Notes: generated by a model not told the origin, from the sequence alone. A stretch of 64,000 bases of DNA from Neisseriaceae bacterium TC5R-5 (GCA_020830965.2 JACCFC020000014.1:16159-80158); one strand, 5' to 3'. Positions 44,808-53,344 are shown, counted from the first letter of the stretch. Made by a program: numbers and translations.

Positions 44808-45496
44808 GCACATGCTCCGCTCAACTCACCGTCAACCAAGCGATAAGTCACCTGACAACGGCTCGCTAGCTCATGATCGTGTGTTACCAGTACCAAAGCC
44901 GTTCCTTCTTCCGCATTCAACTGAAACAACAGCTCAATTATCTGGCGACCAGTATTGGCATCCAGATTGCCTGTCGGCTCATCCGCAAACAACAAACCTG
45001 GGTGAATCACAAAAGCTCGAGCCAAAGCCACCCGCTGTTGCTCGCCACCCGACAAATGGCGCGGATAATGCTCCAGCCGATGGCTCAAACCCACACGCTG
45101 CAACATCTGCTGCGCAGCCACACGTGCATCCTCACGCCCGGCCAGCTCCAAAGGCAACATCACATTTTCCAGAGCGGTGAATTGCGGCAGCAACTGGAAA
45201 TTCTGGAACACAAACCCCACCTTATCTCGACGCAGCAAGGCGCGGCCATCCTCACTTAATCCGGATAAAGTCTGGCCAAACAGCACTACCTCACCAGTCG
45301 AAGCTTGATCCAGGCCCGCCAGCAGCGACAATAAAGTAGACTTACCCGAACCAGATGCACCAACGATAGCCACACTTTCACCGGGATAAACCGTCAACGA
45401 AGCATGCTGTAAAATCGTTAATGGCTCCCCCTGAAAGACTACTTGCTTGACCAATGCTTTCGCCGCCAACACTGCTTGTTTTTCAATTGGATTCAT
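44804..45496 (-). CDS. ybbA: ABC transporter ATPase (YbbA-like)
   Basis: 230 residues with Walker A GASGSGKST, Q-loop VFQNFQLLPQFTALEN, signature LSGGEQQRVALARA, Walker B LLFADEPTGNLD and H-loop VLVTHDHELASRC. It belongs to the LolD/MacB subfamily and pairs with the permease downstream by a four-base overlap. Its ATG (45496-45494) directly abuts the tesA ATG on the other strand (CATATG), so its promoter and ribosome site must lie in the first bases of tesA. Confidence 0.92.
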   Translation of the reverse strand: MNPIEKQAVLAAKALVKQVVFQGEPLTILQHASLTVYPGESVAIVGASGSGKSTLLSLLAGLDQASTGEVVLFGQTLSGLSEDGRALLRRDKVGFVFQNFQLLPQFTALENVMLPLELAGREDARVAAQQMLQRVGLSHRLEHYPRHLSGGEQQRVALARAFVIHPGLLFADEPTGNLDANTGRQIIELLFQLNAEEGTALVLVTHDHELASRCQVTYRLVDGELSGACA

Positions 45497-46102
45497 ATGC
45501 GCTCAATATTGACAAAAATTCTACTAGCCGCCCTGTGCGGATGCCTGATGTTACCAGCCAGCGCCGCCACCATACTGGTCTTTGGCGATAGTCTATCCGC
45601 TGCCTATGGCCTGTCCCCAGAACAAGGCTGGGTTGCACTGCTGGCTAAGCAGTTGGGGGCACAACACAAAGTAATCAATGCCAGTATTTCCGGCGAAACC
45701 AGTGCTGGTGGGCTGGCACGACTGCCAGAAGCCCTCAAACGACACCAGCCAAACATCGTAATACTGGAACTGGGCGCCAATGACGGCCTGCGCGGGCTGC
45801 CGCTAAAAGAGATGCAAAACAATTTGCAAACAATGATTGAGCTAAGCAAACGATCACAAGCCAAAGTGTTACTGGTAGGGATGGGCCTGCCTCCGAACTA
45901 TGGCCCCGACTATGGCAAAGCGTTCCGCCAAGCTTATGTCGAGCTGGCCAAGAAAAATAAACTCAGCCTAGTTCCGCTATTGGTTGCCGGCTTTGAGGCC
46001 GATCTCAACCAATTCCAAGCAGATGGGCTTCATCCCAAAGCCAGCGCACAAGCACGGATGATGCGTACTGTCGCGAGCAAGCTTGCTCCACTGCTGAAGT
46101 AA
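45497..46102 (+). CDS. tesA: Periplasmic acyl-CoA thioesterase / lysophospholipase L1
   Basis: 201 residues of the SGNH-hydrolase family. Residues 1-23 are a signal peptide ending PASA. The four blocks are present: FGDSLSAAYGL with the catalytic Ser, ISGETSAGG, LGANDGLRG and DGLHPKA with the catalytic Asp and His. It hydrolyses acyl thioesters and esters in the periplasm. The ATG at 45497 touches the ybbA start; the frame runs upstream to 45443 but those residues break the signal peptide. The ybbA-tesA divergence is conserved in many proteobacteria. Confidence 0.94.
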   Translation: MRSILTKILLAALCGCLMLPASAATILVFGDSLSAAYGLSPEQGWVALLAKQLGAQHKVINASISGETSAGGLARLPEALKRHQPNIVILELGANDGLRGLPLKEMQNNLQTMIELSKRSQAKVLLVGMGLPPNYGPDYGKAFRQAYVELAKKNKLSLVPLLVAGFEADLNQFQADGLHPKASAQARMMRTVASKLAPLLK

Positions 46103-46247
46103 AACAGAGCTGAGGAAGATCTTGATATGTCTGCTAGCGTGTTTTCCCTTGCCGCCTGGCCGATAGTGGCGGCATCATTGTGCGCTTTGGCGACCTGCAA
46201 GGGCTGGAACCACAGCCACTGACAACAATACGCAGTGGTACTGGAAA

Positions 46248-46442
46248 ATGCAGGATGGCGGTGAATTCGAGTCTGCTCGCGACAGTGGCCAGCTACGTAT
46301 TAGCACCACCAGCAGCATCCATCCCCACACGCCCTTGGTGAAAATCAGCGGCGATGTCGAAATCAATTCATCCGTCGTCTCACCGCGGTTCTTTTATTGG
46401 AACGCTATTGTGAACGGTTCCACGACCTATCCGTGTCTGTGA
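46248..46442 (+). CDS. Unrecognised 64-residue ORF, possibly a gene remnant
   Basis: An ATG at 46248 opens 64 codons (MQDGGEFESARDSGQLRIST onwards) ending at TGA 46440. The same frame is open back to 46167 with plausible residues (ATDNNTQWYWK), where a TAG closes it. The composition (Ser/Thr/Ile strands, aromatic NAIVNG) suggests part of a beta-rich protein. It has no ribosome site and no known family. The 145 bases between tesA and this frame hold nothing else. It ends three bases before an inverted repeat and 15 before a palindromic element. Confidence 0.3.
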   Translation: MQDGGEFESARDSGQLRISTTSSIHPHTPLVKISGDVEINSSVVSPRFFYWNAIVNGSTTYPCL

Positions 46443-46444
46443 GA

Positions 46445-46756
46445 CGTTGTTGCATAAGAGCGGCTAACCAAGCCCCTGAGCCAAGGCGCGCCGACGCAGA
46501 CAGTACCAGTGGTACGGCAAGGAGGCACAACGCTGGATCAGGGGCTTGGTTAGCCGCTCTAAGCCCTTAGAAGTTGGCTTGACAGGGTCGATAGACTGGC
46601 ATCACGCCGTCCGGAACGGTCAGTGGCAGAAGTGCATGTATGCTGTGCCATTCTGAATAGGTTCAACTGGCTGGGCATGCTGGTGACGGTGGCTCGCACC
46701 TGAAATCCGTCCCGGCTTGGGGTAGCTTTGCCCTTCTCGGGAGTGATGCAACAACG
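46445..46756. other. Short inverted repeats bounding a 312-bp segment, possible element remnant
   Basis: CGTTGTTGCAT (46445-46455) and ATGCAACAACG (46746-46756) are perfect 11-bp inverted repeats 290 bases apart. Between them lie palindromic element copy C and about 185 bases of non-coding DNA. This is the layout of a degenerate insertion sequence or MITE, but no transposase fragment is recognisable and target duplications are not obvious. The rest of the gap up to dusA (46757-46932) is AT-rich near dusA and holds no gene. Confidence 0.3.
46457..46560 (+). repeat. Dispersed palindromic element, copy C (best-preserved ends)
   Basis: 104 bases. The terminal inverted repeat is perfect over 23 bases (left 46457-46479 starts AGAGCGGCTAACCAAGCCCC, right 46538-46560 ends GGCTTGGTTAGCCGCTCT). 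The centre has the smaller palindrome GTACC-AGT-GGTAC... and the core shared with the other copies. RNA from either strand would fold into a long hairpin. No coding capacity. Confidence 0.85.
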
Positions 46757-46932
46757 CCCATCTGGTATCAACCCCCTTTTGACGGTCGGTGTGTAAAATT
46801 CTTAAAAGCGCGATGTACAAGGCCAATATTTTTATATTTTTTGTGCACCCATACCAGGAAAACAAGGCAAAATATAGAAAAACTAGGCAAAGCCTTTTTG
46901 TTTGTGCACTCTTCAAAATCCCATAAAATCAA

Positions 46933-47919
46933 ATGATTACTAAAAAACTCCCCCCTAGAACATTGTCCGTTGCACCGATGTTAGATTGGACTGATCGACA
47001 CTTTCGTTACTTTGCGCGTCTGTTGACGCGTCATACCTGGCTGTATACCGAAATGGTGACTACCGGTGCGTTGTTGTATGGGGACGTGGCGCGACATTTG
47101 CGTTTTGATGAGACTGAACACCCATTGGCTTTGCAATTGGGTGGCTGTGAGCCGACTGAGTTGGCGCGTTGTGCCAAGCTGGCTGAGGAGTGGGGCTATG
47201 ATGAGGTTAATTTGAATGTGGGTTGCCCGTCTGAACGGGTGCAGAAAGGGGCGTTTGGTGCTTGTCTGATGGCGGAGCCGCAGTTGGTGGCCGATTGCGT
47301 CAAGGCGATGCGCGATGCGGTGAGTATTGATATTACCGTCAAGCATCGTATCGGTATTAATCAGATTGAGCATTATGGCTATTTGGCCGACTTTGTCGAT
47401 ATTGTGGCCGCGGCAGGTTGTAAAACCTTTATTGTGCATGCGCGTAATGCGGTGCTGAAGGGCTTGAGCCCTAAGGAAAACCGTGAGGTACCGCCGCTTA
47501 AATACGATTATGTGTATCGTTTGAAACAAGAGCGCCCGGATTTGGAGATTTTATTGAATGGGGGGGTGAAGAGCGATAGCGAAATCAGTGCTCACCTGCA
47601 GCAGGTAGATGGTGTGATGCTCGGGCGCGAGGCTTACCATAACCCCTGGCTGATGGCGACTTGGGATCAGCAGTATTATGGCACCGACCCGATAGCCTTA
47701 AGCCGCGAGCAGGCAGTGGCGGCGATGTTGCCTTATATCGATGCCCGTTTGGCAGAGGGTCATAAACTGCGTAATATTGCTCGTCATATTTTGGGTTTGT
47801 ATCAGGGGGTTCCCGGCGCTCGCCAGTGGCGGCGTATCCTATCGGATGCCAAAGAGTTAGAAGGTGCCGATTCTGCTTTACTATTGCGTGCGATGGCGGC
47901 AACAGGCGCAGCCGTTTAG
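46933..47919 (+). CDS. dusA: tRNA-dihydrouridine(20/20a) synthase DusA
   Basis: A 328-residue FMN enzyme that reduces U20 and U20a in the D-loop of tRNAs. The DusA subtype is indicated by SVAPMLDWTDRHFRYFARLL near the start and by LNVGCPSERVQKGAFGACLM, where the Cys in FGACLM is the catalytic acid and GCPS lies in the substrate pocket. KHRIGIN and HARNAVLKGLSPKENREVPP also fit DusA. Its TAG stop (47917-47919) is formed partly by the first bases of a palindromic repeat. Confidence 0.96.
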   Translation: MITKKLPPRTLSVAPMLDWTDRHFRYFARLLTRHTWLYTEMVTTGALLYGDVARHLRFDETEHPLALQLGGCEPTELARCAKLAEEWGYDEVNLNVGCPSERVQKGAFGACLMAEPQLVADCVKAMRDAVSIDITVKHRIGINQIEHYGYLADFVDIVAAAGCKTFIVHARNAVLKGLSPKENREVPPLKYDYVYRLKQERPDLEILLNGGVKSDSEISAHLQQVDGVMLGREAYHNPWLMATWDQQYYGTDPIALSREQAVAAMLPYIDARLAEGHKLRNIARHILGLYQGVPGARQWRRILSDAKELEGADSALLLRAMAATGAAV

Positions 47920-48034
47920 AGTCGCTAACAAACCCCTGATCCAGCGTTGCGCCTCTTTGCCGTACTACTGGTACTGTCTGTCTGCGTTGGCGCGCCTTGG
48001 CTCAGGACCTCTTCGAGGTTTTGTTAGCCGCTCT
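47918..48034 (-). repeat. Dispersed palindromic element, copy D (starts on the dusA stop codon)
   Basis: 117 bases in the reverse orientation of copy C. It begins AGAGTCGCTAACAAACCCCT, whose first two bases complete the dusA TAG, and ends TTTTGTTAGCCGCTCTTA. The core has GATCCAGCGTTGCGCC, ACTGGTACTGTCTG and GGCGCGCCTTGGCTCAGG. It probably serves as the 3' hairpin of the dusA mRNA. Confidence 0.85.
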
Positions 48035-48102
48035 TAATAGTTGATTCGCAAGGATGTATGGCTTGTCAGCGCATGCGATATTTGTGTTGGAGGAAGGTTT
48101 AA

Positions 48103-49173
48103 TTGAATAAGTTGTTGTTCTGCTTTGGTTTTTTGGTCTGGTCTGCGTTGGTTTGGGCTGGGCCAAATGATGTGTTGCGACTTTATAATTGGAATGGCTC
48201 TTTGTCGGATGCCACGATCAAACAGTTTGAGAAGAGCTGCCAATGCCGGGTGCAGCAGGATTTCTACAGTGATAATGAAGAGATGCTGGCAAAACTGGCG
48301 GCTGGTGCCAAGGGCTACGATATGGTGTTTCCCTCCAGCTTTGTGGTGTCGGCGATGACCAAGCAAAAACTGTTGCAACAGCTTGATCACCGTAAGCTTG
48401 GCAATTTAAAGAACATCCACCCGGCTTATCTCTCGCAGTCTTATGACCCTGCTAATCACTATACCGTCCCCACGGTGCTCACTCTCACCTCGGTTGGCTA
48501 CAATGTCGAACGCTTGCAAAAACTGGGGCTGAATCCACAAAGCTGGTCGGTGATTTTTAATCCAGCGGTACTGCAAAAAATTAAAGGTAAGGTTTCGGTG
48601 CTGGATAGCTCACGTGAAGTATTTGCTGCGGCACTGTTTTATCTGGGTAAAGACCCGAATACTGCCACCGAAACGGATTACCGTGCGGCACGCGAGGCAA
48701 TCAAACGGGCCAAGCCCTATTGGGCGACGTTTTCTAATGCCAGCTATATCAAAGAGCTGGCTACCGGCAATTTGTGGGTATCGCTGGGGTATTCTTCCGA
48801 TTTTTTCCAGGCGGCGGAAGATGCAAGGCACGCTAAACGCCCCTTTCATATTGCTAATGTGGCGCAGCAGGAGGGTAATGAACTGGGCGTGGATACTATG
48901 GCGATTCTTGCCAGTGCCAAGCGCCCGGACCTAGCGCATTTGTTTATCAACTTTATGCTGGAAGGTAAAAATGCTGCGCAGTTGACCAATCTGAATGGTG
49001 CCACCAATCCTGTGATGACCGCGCTGCCATTCTTTCGCGCAGACCTGAAGAACAATCCTATTATTAACCCCAGCGAACAAACTATTAAGCGCTGGACAGT
49101 ATTGCGTGAGCTAACACCACCAGAGCGGCGCAGCCTGGCGCGCATGTGGACCGAAGTTAAAGTCAGCCGTTAA
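48103..49173 (+). CDS. Periplasmic polyamine-type substrate-binding protein (PotD/PotF family)
   Basis: 356 residues from a TTG at 48103, supported by AGGAAGG six bases upstream and by a good signal peptide (residues 1-19, LLFCFGFLVWSALVWA). The mature start DVLRLYNWNGSLSDATIKQF and the segments EEMLAKLAAGAKGYDMVFPS and PTVLTLTSVGYNVERLQKL are typical of putrescine/spermidine binding proteins. No permease or ATPase genes are adjacent, so it is an orphan binding protein or works with a transporter elsewhere. Confidence 0.85.
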   Translation: MNKLLFCFGFLVWSALVWAGPNDVLRLYNWNGSLSDATIKQFEKSCQCRVQQDFYSDNEEMLAKLAAGAKGYDMVFPSSFVVSAMTKQKLLQQLDHRKLGNLKNIHPAYLSQSYDPANHYTVPTVLTLTSVGYNVERLQKLGLNPQSWSVIFNPAVLQKIKGKVSVLDSSREVFAAALFYLGKDPNTATETDYRAAREAIKRAKPYWATFSNASYIKELATGNLWVSLGYSSDFFQAAEDARHAKRPFHIANVAQQEGNELGVDTMAILASAKRPDLAHLFINFMLEGKNAAQLTNLNGATNPVMTALPFFRADLKNNPIINPSEQTIKRWTVLRELTPPERRSLARMWTEVKVSR

Positions 49174-49206
49174 TCGGCTATTTCCCCTTACTCGTAGATG
49201 GTTGTC

Positions 49207-49800
49207 ATGTTTAAAAAATTGGTATTGGCCAGCAATAACGCTGGCAAGTTGGCTGAGTTTTCTGCTTTATTGGCGCCATTATCTATTGAGGTGCTGCCAC
49301 AGCAAGTCTTACAGGTGCCGGAGTGCCCGGAGCCTTATCCCACCTTTTTGGAAAACGCCCTGACAAAAGCGCGCCACGCCAGCCGTTGCACCGGGCTGCC
49401 GGCACTGGCGGATGATTCGGGGGTATGTGTGGAGGCCTTGGGTGGGGCGCCAGGGGTACTGTCGGCACGCTATGCCGGTGAGCCCAAGTCCGATGCGGCG
49501 AACAATGCCAAGCTGCTGGCGGATTTGCAGGGCCAGCTCAATCGTCGTGCCTGGTATTACTGTGTGCTGGTGCTGGTGCGTCATGCTGATGATCCACAAC
49601 CGCTGGTCGCCGATGGCTTATGGTTAGGTGAGGTGAGAGATCAGCCTAGCGGCAGCGGTGGCTTTGGCTATGATCCATACTTCTGGCTGCCAGAGCAGGG
49701 TTGTAGCGTAGCGGCACTACCTGCCGAGCTCAAAAATCGTCTCAGCCATCGTGGTCAGGCGCTGCAGGTGCTGTTAAAAAAATTGCGTACGCTGGTATGA
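49207..49800 (+). CDS. rdgB: dITP/XTP pyrophosphatase (RdgB/HAM1 family)
   Basis: 197 residues from ATG 49207 (MFKKLVLASNNAGKLAEFSA); ATG 49198 is in frame and equally lacks a clear ribosome site. The family motifs are SNNAGKLAE at the N-terminus, the catalytic ADDSGVCVEALGGAPGVLSA block near residues 70-90 and GSGGFGYDPYFWLPE near 155. It cleans dITP, XTP and other damaged purine nucleotides from the pool. Its stop overlaps the hemW start (ATGA), the conserved rdgB-hemW order. Confidence 0.95.
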   Translation: MFKKLVLASNNAGKLAEFSALLAPLSIEVLPQQVLQVPECPEPYPTFLENALTKARHASRCTGLPALADDSGVCVEALGGAPGVLSARYAGEPKSDAANNAKLLADLQGQLNRRAWYYCVLVLVRHADDPQPLVADGLWLGEVRDQPSGSGGFGYDPYFWLPEQGCSVAALPAELKNRLSHRGQALQVLLKKLRTLV

Positions 49801-50987
49801 GCGTGATTGATTTATCCTTACTTAAAGGTGGTTTGCAGCTATTGCCGCCACTGGCCTTGTATATTCATTTTCCCTGGTGTGTGCGTAAATGTCCGTACTG
49901 TGACTTCAATTCGCATCAAGTCAAAAATGGCTTTGATGAGATGGCTTATGTCGATACGCTATTGCGTGATCTGGAGTACAGCCTGCCGGACGTTTGGGGG
50001 CGCTCGCTGACCAGTATTTTTATGGGTGGTGGCACACCTAGCCTGTTTTCTGCTGCGGCGCTGGATGTGTTGCTGGCTGGAATACGGGCGAGGCTGCCGC
50101 TGCAGCCAGAGGCTGAAATCACCATGGAAGCCAACCCCGGCACCATCGAAGCAGATAAGTTTAAAGGCTATCGCGAAGCCGGGATAAACCGCTTGTCGAT
50201 CGGCATCCAAAGCTTTAATCCTCGGCATCTGCAAGCTTTAGGCCGTATTCATGATGGTGATGAGGCCAAGCGTGCTATTGAGATTGCGCTTGGCTGTTTC
50301 GATAATATCAATCTTGATCTGATGTATGCGCTGCCAGAGCAAACGCTGGCCGAGGCACAGACTGATCTGCAAACTGCCTTATCTTTCGGCCCCAGCCATC
50401 TTTCCGCGTATCATCTGACCATAGAACCCAACACGCTGTTTGCCAGGCAAACCCCAGCTAATCTGCCTGATGATGAACTATCGGCTGATATGCAGGAAGC
50501 ACTGGAGCAAAGCTTGGCGCAAGCTGGTTTTAGCCATTACGAAACCTCGGCTTTTGCTCATGGCGGCCAATATGCCCGTCATAATCTGAATTATTGGCAG
50601 TTTGGTGATTATTTGGGTATTGGTGCCGGGGCGCATGGCAAAATCAGTAGCCATGATGGTATCGTGCGGCAACTGCGCTATAAGCAGCCGGCTGCTTATA
50701 TACAGGCGGTGGCCGCTGGTCAGCCTTTACAGCAAAGCGCTAAAATTGCCCGCCGGGATTTACCATTTGAATTTATGATGAATCTATGCCGATTGACCGG
50801 CGGCTTTGAAGCGCGTTTGTTTGCCGAGCGTACCGGTCTGCCTTGGTCCGTAGTGGAACCCTTGGTGCAGCAGGCTGAGCAGCGTGGCCTACTGGCACGT
50901 GACCTAAGCCGCGTTTGGCCCACCTTAAAGGGGCAGCGCTTTCTGAATGATTTATTAACCTTGTTTCTGTTAGAAGGAGATGAATGA
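49797..50987 (+). CDS. hemW: HemW, radical SAM heme chaperone
   Basis: 396 residues, HemN-like. The radical SAM cluster motif is [16 protein letters not shown] (CxxxCxxC) near residues 29-44, followed by [11 protein letters not shown] and [10 protein letters not shown]. The extra HemN cysteine of true coproporphyrinogen III dehydrogenase is absent, which indicates HemW, a protein that binds and delivers heme. It overlaps rdgB by four bases and ridA by one to four. Confidence 0.93.
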   Translation: MSVIDLSLLKGGLQLLPPLALYIHFPWCVRKCPYCDFNSHQVKNGFDEMAYVDTLLRDLEYSLPDVWGRSLTSIFMGGGTPSLFSAAALDVLLAGIRARLPLQPEAEITMEANPGTIEADKFKGYREAGINRLSIGIQSFNPRHLQALGRIHDGDEAKRAIEIALGCFDNINLDLMYALPEQTLAEAQTDLQTALSFGPSHLSAYHLTIEPNTLFARQTPANLPDDELSADMQEALEQSLAQAGFSHYETSAFAHGGQYARHNLNYWQFGDYLGIGAGAHGKISSHDGIVRQLRYKQPAAYIQAVAAGQPLQQSAKIARRDLPFEFMMNLCRLTGGFEARLFAERTGLPWSVVEPLVQQAEQRGLLARDLSRVWPTLKGQRFLNDLLTLFLLEGDE

Positions 50988-51382
50988 TGGCAAAGCATAT
51001 TATTGAAACCGATAAGGCACCTGCCGCGATTGGTACTTACTCGCAAGCTGTTAAAGTAGGTAAAACTATTTATCTATCTGGTCAGATTGCGATGAACCCA
51101 GAAACCATGATCCTGGTTGACGATGACTTCGTTGCTGAAGTCAAGCAGGTGCTGCAAAATCTGAAGGCTGTTTGCGAAGCGGCGGGAGGCAATTTAGATG
51201 ATATCGTCAAGCTCAATGTTTATCTAACAGACATGGAAAACTTTGGCACTTTCAACGCTGTTATGGGGCAGTTTTTTAAAGCCCCCTTCCCGGCGCGCGC
51301 AGCGGTAGGGGTAGCCAGCCTGCCACGCGGGGTACAAGTGGAAGTGGATGGCATCATGGTGATTCCGGAAGTTCCGCAATAA
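50987..51382 (+). CDS. ridA: RidA family reactive-intermediate deaminase
   Basis: 131 residues from ATG 50987, seven bases after AAGGAG; ATG 50984 overlaps the hemW stop and is only four away. The YjgF fold shows in [23 protein letters not shown] (split), [23 protein letters not shown] and the catalytic arginine in [15 protein letters not shown]. It hydrolyses reactive enamines/imines such as 2-aminoacrylate that form during PLP-dependent dehydration. Followed by a terminator. Confidence 0.95.
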   Translation: MAKHIIETDKAPAAIGTYSQAVKVGKTIYLSGQIAMNPETMILVDDDFVAEVKQVLQNLKAVCEAAGGNLDDIVKLNVYLTDMENFGTFNAVMGQFFKAPFPARAAVGVASLPRGVQVEVDGIMVIPEVPQ

Positions 51383-51405
51383 GTTAGGATGAGTCATCAG
51401 TGAGC

Positions 51406-51430
51406 AAGGCAGCTGTGTGCTGCCTTTTTT
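51406..51430 (+). terminator. Intrinsic terminator of the rdgB-hemW-ridA unit
   Basis: AAGGCAGC and GCTGCCTT form an 8-bp stem with loop TGTGT, followed by a run of six T. Confidence 0.9.
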
Positions 51431-51450
51431 ATGGTTAAGGGGGGTAGTTA

Positions 51451-52287
51451 ATGAGTCAATATGTTTTTGAAATCGTTAATGTATTTGCCGAAACGCCTTT
51501 TGGTGGTAACCCGCTGGCGGTATTTACCGACGCCCGTGGCCTGAGTGATAGCACCATGCAATTACTGGCCCGGCAGATGAATTTATCCGAAACCGTGTTT
51601 CTGTTTCCGCATGAAAGCAGTGCGGCACAACTGCGTATTTTTACCCCCAGTTACGAATTGCCTTTTGCCGGTCACCCCACGATAGGCAGTGCCGCGGTAT
51701 TACACCGCTTGCGCCAGCCGGGTGATCGTTTTGAGTTACACACTAATGTCGGGCCGATTGCGATTAGCTATCACGCTGGCTGTTACACGTTGCAAGCCAA
51801 TGCGCCGCAGCAGCGGCCAGCCGGGGTGTCTCGACGCTTAGCTGCACAGATGCTGCACTTGAACGAAGCGGATATTGAGCTGGAACCACTGTGGCTGAAT
51901 ACCGGGACCGAACAGCTACTGATTCGGCTAGCTAGCAAGCAGGCGGTACTGGCCGCACGCCCAGACCCGGCTTTGTTTGTCCAGCACGCCACGCTCAAGC
52001 CAGGGCGCAGCATTGCCTACCTTTGGCATCAGCAGAATGATGTGGCCACGGTACGGTTGTTTTTTGAACAACTGGGCGCAATTATCGAAGACCCCGGTAC
52101 AGGCTCAGCCTGTGCGAATCTAGGCGGCTGGTGTGCTCTCAATACTGCGTTGCCAATTAACTGGCGGGTGGAGCAGGGGGAGGCTATCCAGCGACCGAAT
52201 GTCCTGTATCTGACTGTGGATGAGGCGGCGCATATTTATGTGGGGGGACGGGTGCAGCAGATAGGAGAAGGGGTGATTCACCTTTAG
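51451..52287 (+). CDS. PhzF family isomerase/epimerase-like protein
   Basis: 278 residues with the two-lobed diaminopimelate-epimerase-like fold of PhzF proteins. Typical segments are VNVFAETPFGGNPLAVFTDA (split), MNLSETVFLFP with the catalytic Glu, LPFAGHPTIGSAAVL and EDPGTGSACANLGGWC. Most members outside phenazine clusters have unknown substrates. AGGGGGG precedes the ATG. The TAG stop (52285-52287) overlaps the start of a palindromic repeat. Confidence 0.88.
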   Translation: MSQYVFEIVNVFAETPFGGNPLAVFTDARGLSDSTMQLLARQMNLSETVFLFPHESSAAQLRIFTPSYELPFAGHPTIGSAAVLHRLRQPGDRFELHTNVGPIAISYHAGCYTLQANAPQQRPAGVSRRLAAQMLHLNEADIELEPLWLNTGTEQLLIRLASKQAVLAARPDPALFVQHATLKPGRSIAYLWHQQNDVATVRLFFEQLGAIIEDPGTGSACANLGGWCALNTALPINWRVEQGEAIQRPNVLYLTVDEAAHIYVGGRVQQIGEGVIHL

Positions 52288-52400
52288 AGCGGCTAACAAC
52301 GCCTCGAAAAGGTCCTGAGCCAAGGCACGCCGACGCAGACAGTACCAGTGGTCTGGTAAGGAGGCGCAGCGCTGGATCAGGGGTTTTGTTAGCGGTTCTC
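52286..52400 (+). repeat. Dispersed palindromic element, copy E (starts on the PhzF-gene stop codon)
   Basis: 115 bases, same orientation as copy C: AGAGCGGCTAACAACGCC at the left, then CTGAGCCAAGGCACGCCGAC and GCAGACAGTACCAGTGGT, and GGGGTTTTGTTAGCGGTTCT at the right. Its first two bases are part of the TAG that ends the PhzF-family gene. It separates that gene from the AraC-type regulator. Confidence 0.85.
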
Positions 52401-52421
52401 TAGCTAACTCCAAGTTAAATC

Positions 52422-53270
52422 ATGCAAAACATTACCTTAGCAACACCCGTAGCCAGTGCCGGGTCGCCAGTTCGTTTCTGGCGCGATCCCGATCTGCCGT
52501 TTATTGAAGCACGTGCGGTGGCGGATGGGCGGCAGGTCTGTTATGCCCGGCATGCTCATGCCTGCTTTTCGATTGGTGCGATCACTGCCGGACAGAGCAC
52601 GTATTGGCATGGAGATACTCAGCAGCAAGTGGCCGCAGGAGCGGTGGTACTGATGAATCCACAGCAGGTACATGCCTGTAACCCTATCGCTAATCAGCCG
52701 TGGTCTTATCTGATGTGTTATATCGATATCGATTGGCTGAGCCAGTTACAGCATGAACTGGGGATAGGGAATGGCACCGGCTTTGTGCCCTTTGCTGCGC
52801 ATCTGAGTATTGATCCCGCCTTGTATCGCGCTATCAAACGACTGTACTGGCAACTGGTGGACGTAGAGGCCGAAGCCATCCACAAACAAGAACAGGCGAT
52901 TGGCTTTTTTGGCGAATTGCACCAACGTTTGCAGGTAAGCACTCGTCCCTTACCGCTTGTTAAAACGCAGCTCAAACGTGCTGCGGAGTTTATTCAGACA
53001 CACTACACAGAAAATCTGACGCTGGAGCAAATTGCCCAACAAGCAGGTTTGAGCGTATCCCGTCTGGTACGCGCTTTTTCCCAGCAATATGGCATGACGC
53101 CACATGCTTACCTGCTGAATCAACGTATCCAATATAGCCAGCGCCAGTTGCGATGCGGTTATAGCATTGCTGAAGTGGCCGCCGCCGCCGGTTTTGCCGA
53201 TCAGGCGCACTTTCAGCGTACCTTCAAGCGTTTATTGGCAGTGACTCCAGGTCAGTATCAGCGTGCTTAG
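52422..53270 (+). CDS. AraC-family transcriptional regulator
   Basis: 282 residues. The N-terminal half is a cupin-like AraC ligand domain (CYARHAHACFSIGAITAGQ and VVLMNPQQVHACNP). The C-terminal 100 residues hold two HTH motifs, LTLEQIAQQAGLSVSRLVRAF and SIAEVAAAAGFADQAHFQRTF, split by the family spacer. This type often controls an adjacent LysE-family exporter, and here a LysE gene lies just downstream on the opposite strand. The stop codon TAG again begins a palindromic element. Confidence 0.9.
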   Translation: MQNITLATPVASAGSPVRFWRDPDLPFIEARAVADGRQVCYARHAHACFSIGAITAGQSTYWHGDTQQQVAAGAVVLMNPQQVHACNPIANQPWSYLMCYIDIDWLSQLQHELGIGNGTGFVPFAAHLSIDPALYRAIKRLYWQLVDVEAEAIHKQEQAIGFFGELHQRLQVSTRPLPLVKTQLKRAAEFIQTHYTENLTLEQIAQQAGLSVSRLVRAFSQQYGMTPHAYLLNQRIQYSQRQLRCGYSIAEVAAAAGFADQAHFQRTFKRLLAVTPGQYQRA

Positions 53271-53335
53271 CGCCGCTAACTAAACCCCTGATTCCGCGTT
53301 GCGCCTACTCTTCGAGGTTGTGTTAGCGGCTTTCA
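53269..53335 (-). repeat. Dispersed palindromic element, copy F (internally deleted)
   Basis: 67 bases keeping both ends (AGCGCCGCTAACTAAACCCC and TTGTGTTAGCGGCT) and the GATTCCGCGTTGCGCC and CTCTTCGAGG parts but lacking the central ACTGTCTGCG section of the full copies. It begins on the AraC-gene TAG and lies between convergent genes, where it could act as a terminator for both. Confidence 0.75.
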
Positions 53336-53344
53336 GTGTGATGC

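Noticed and set aside
46559..46916. Two overlapping minus-strand ORFs before dusA, considered as a transposase remnant
   Set aside because: Neither shows a DDE or other transposase motif or a ribosome site; the first begins inside the palindromic repeat.
47560..47566. G7 tract in dusA as a phase-variation site
   Set aside because: dusA is a housekeeping gene and the tract codes a conserved Asn-Gly-Gly-Val; unlikely to be a switch.
28937..53335. The palindromic repeats as a CRISPR array
   Set aside because: Copies are scattered singly between genes with no spacers and no cas genes.
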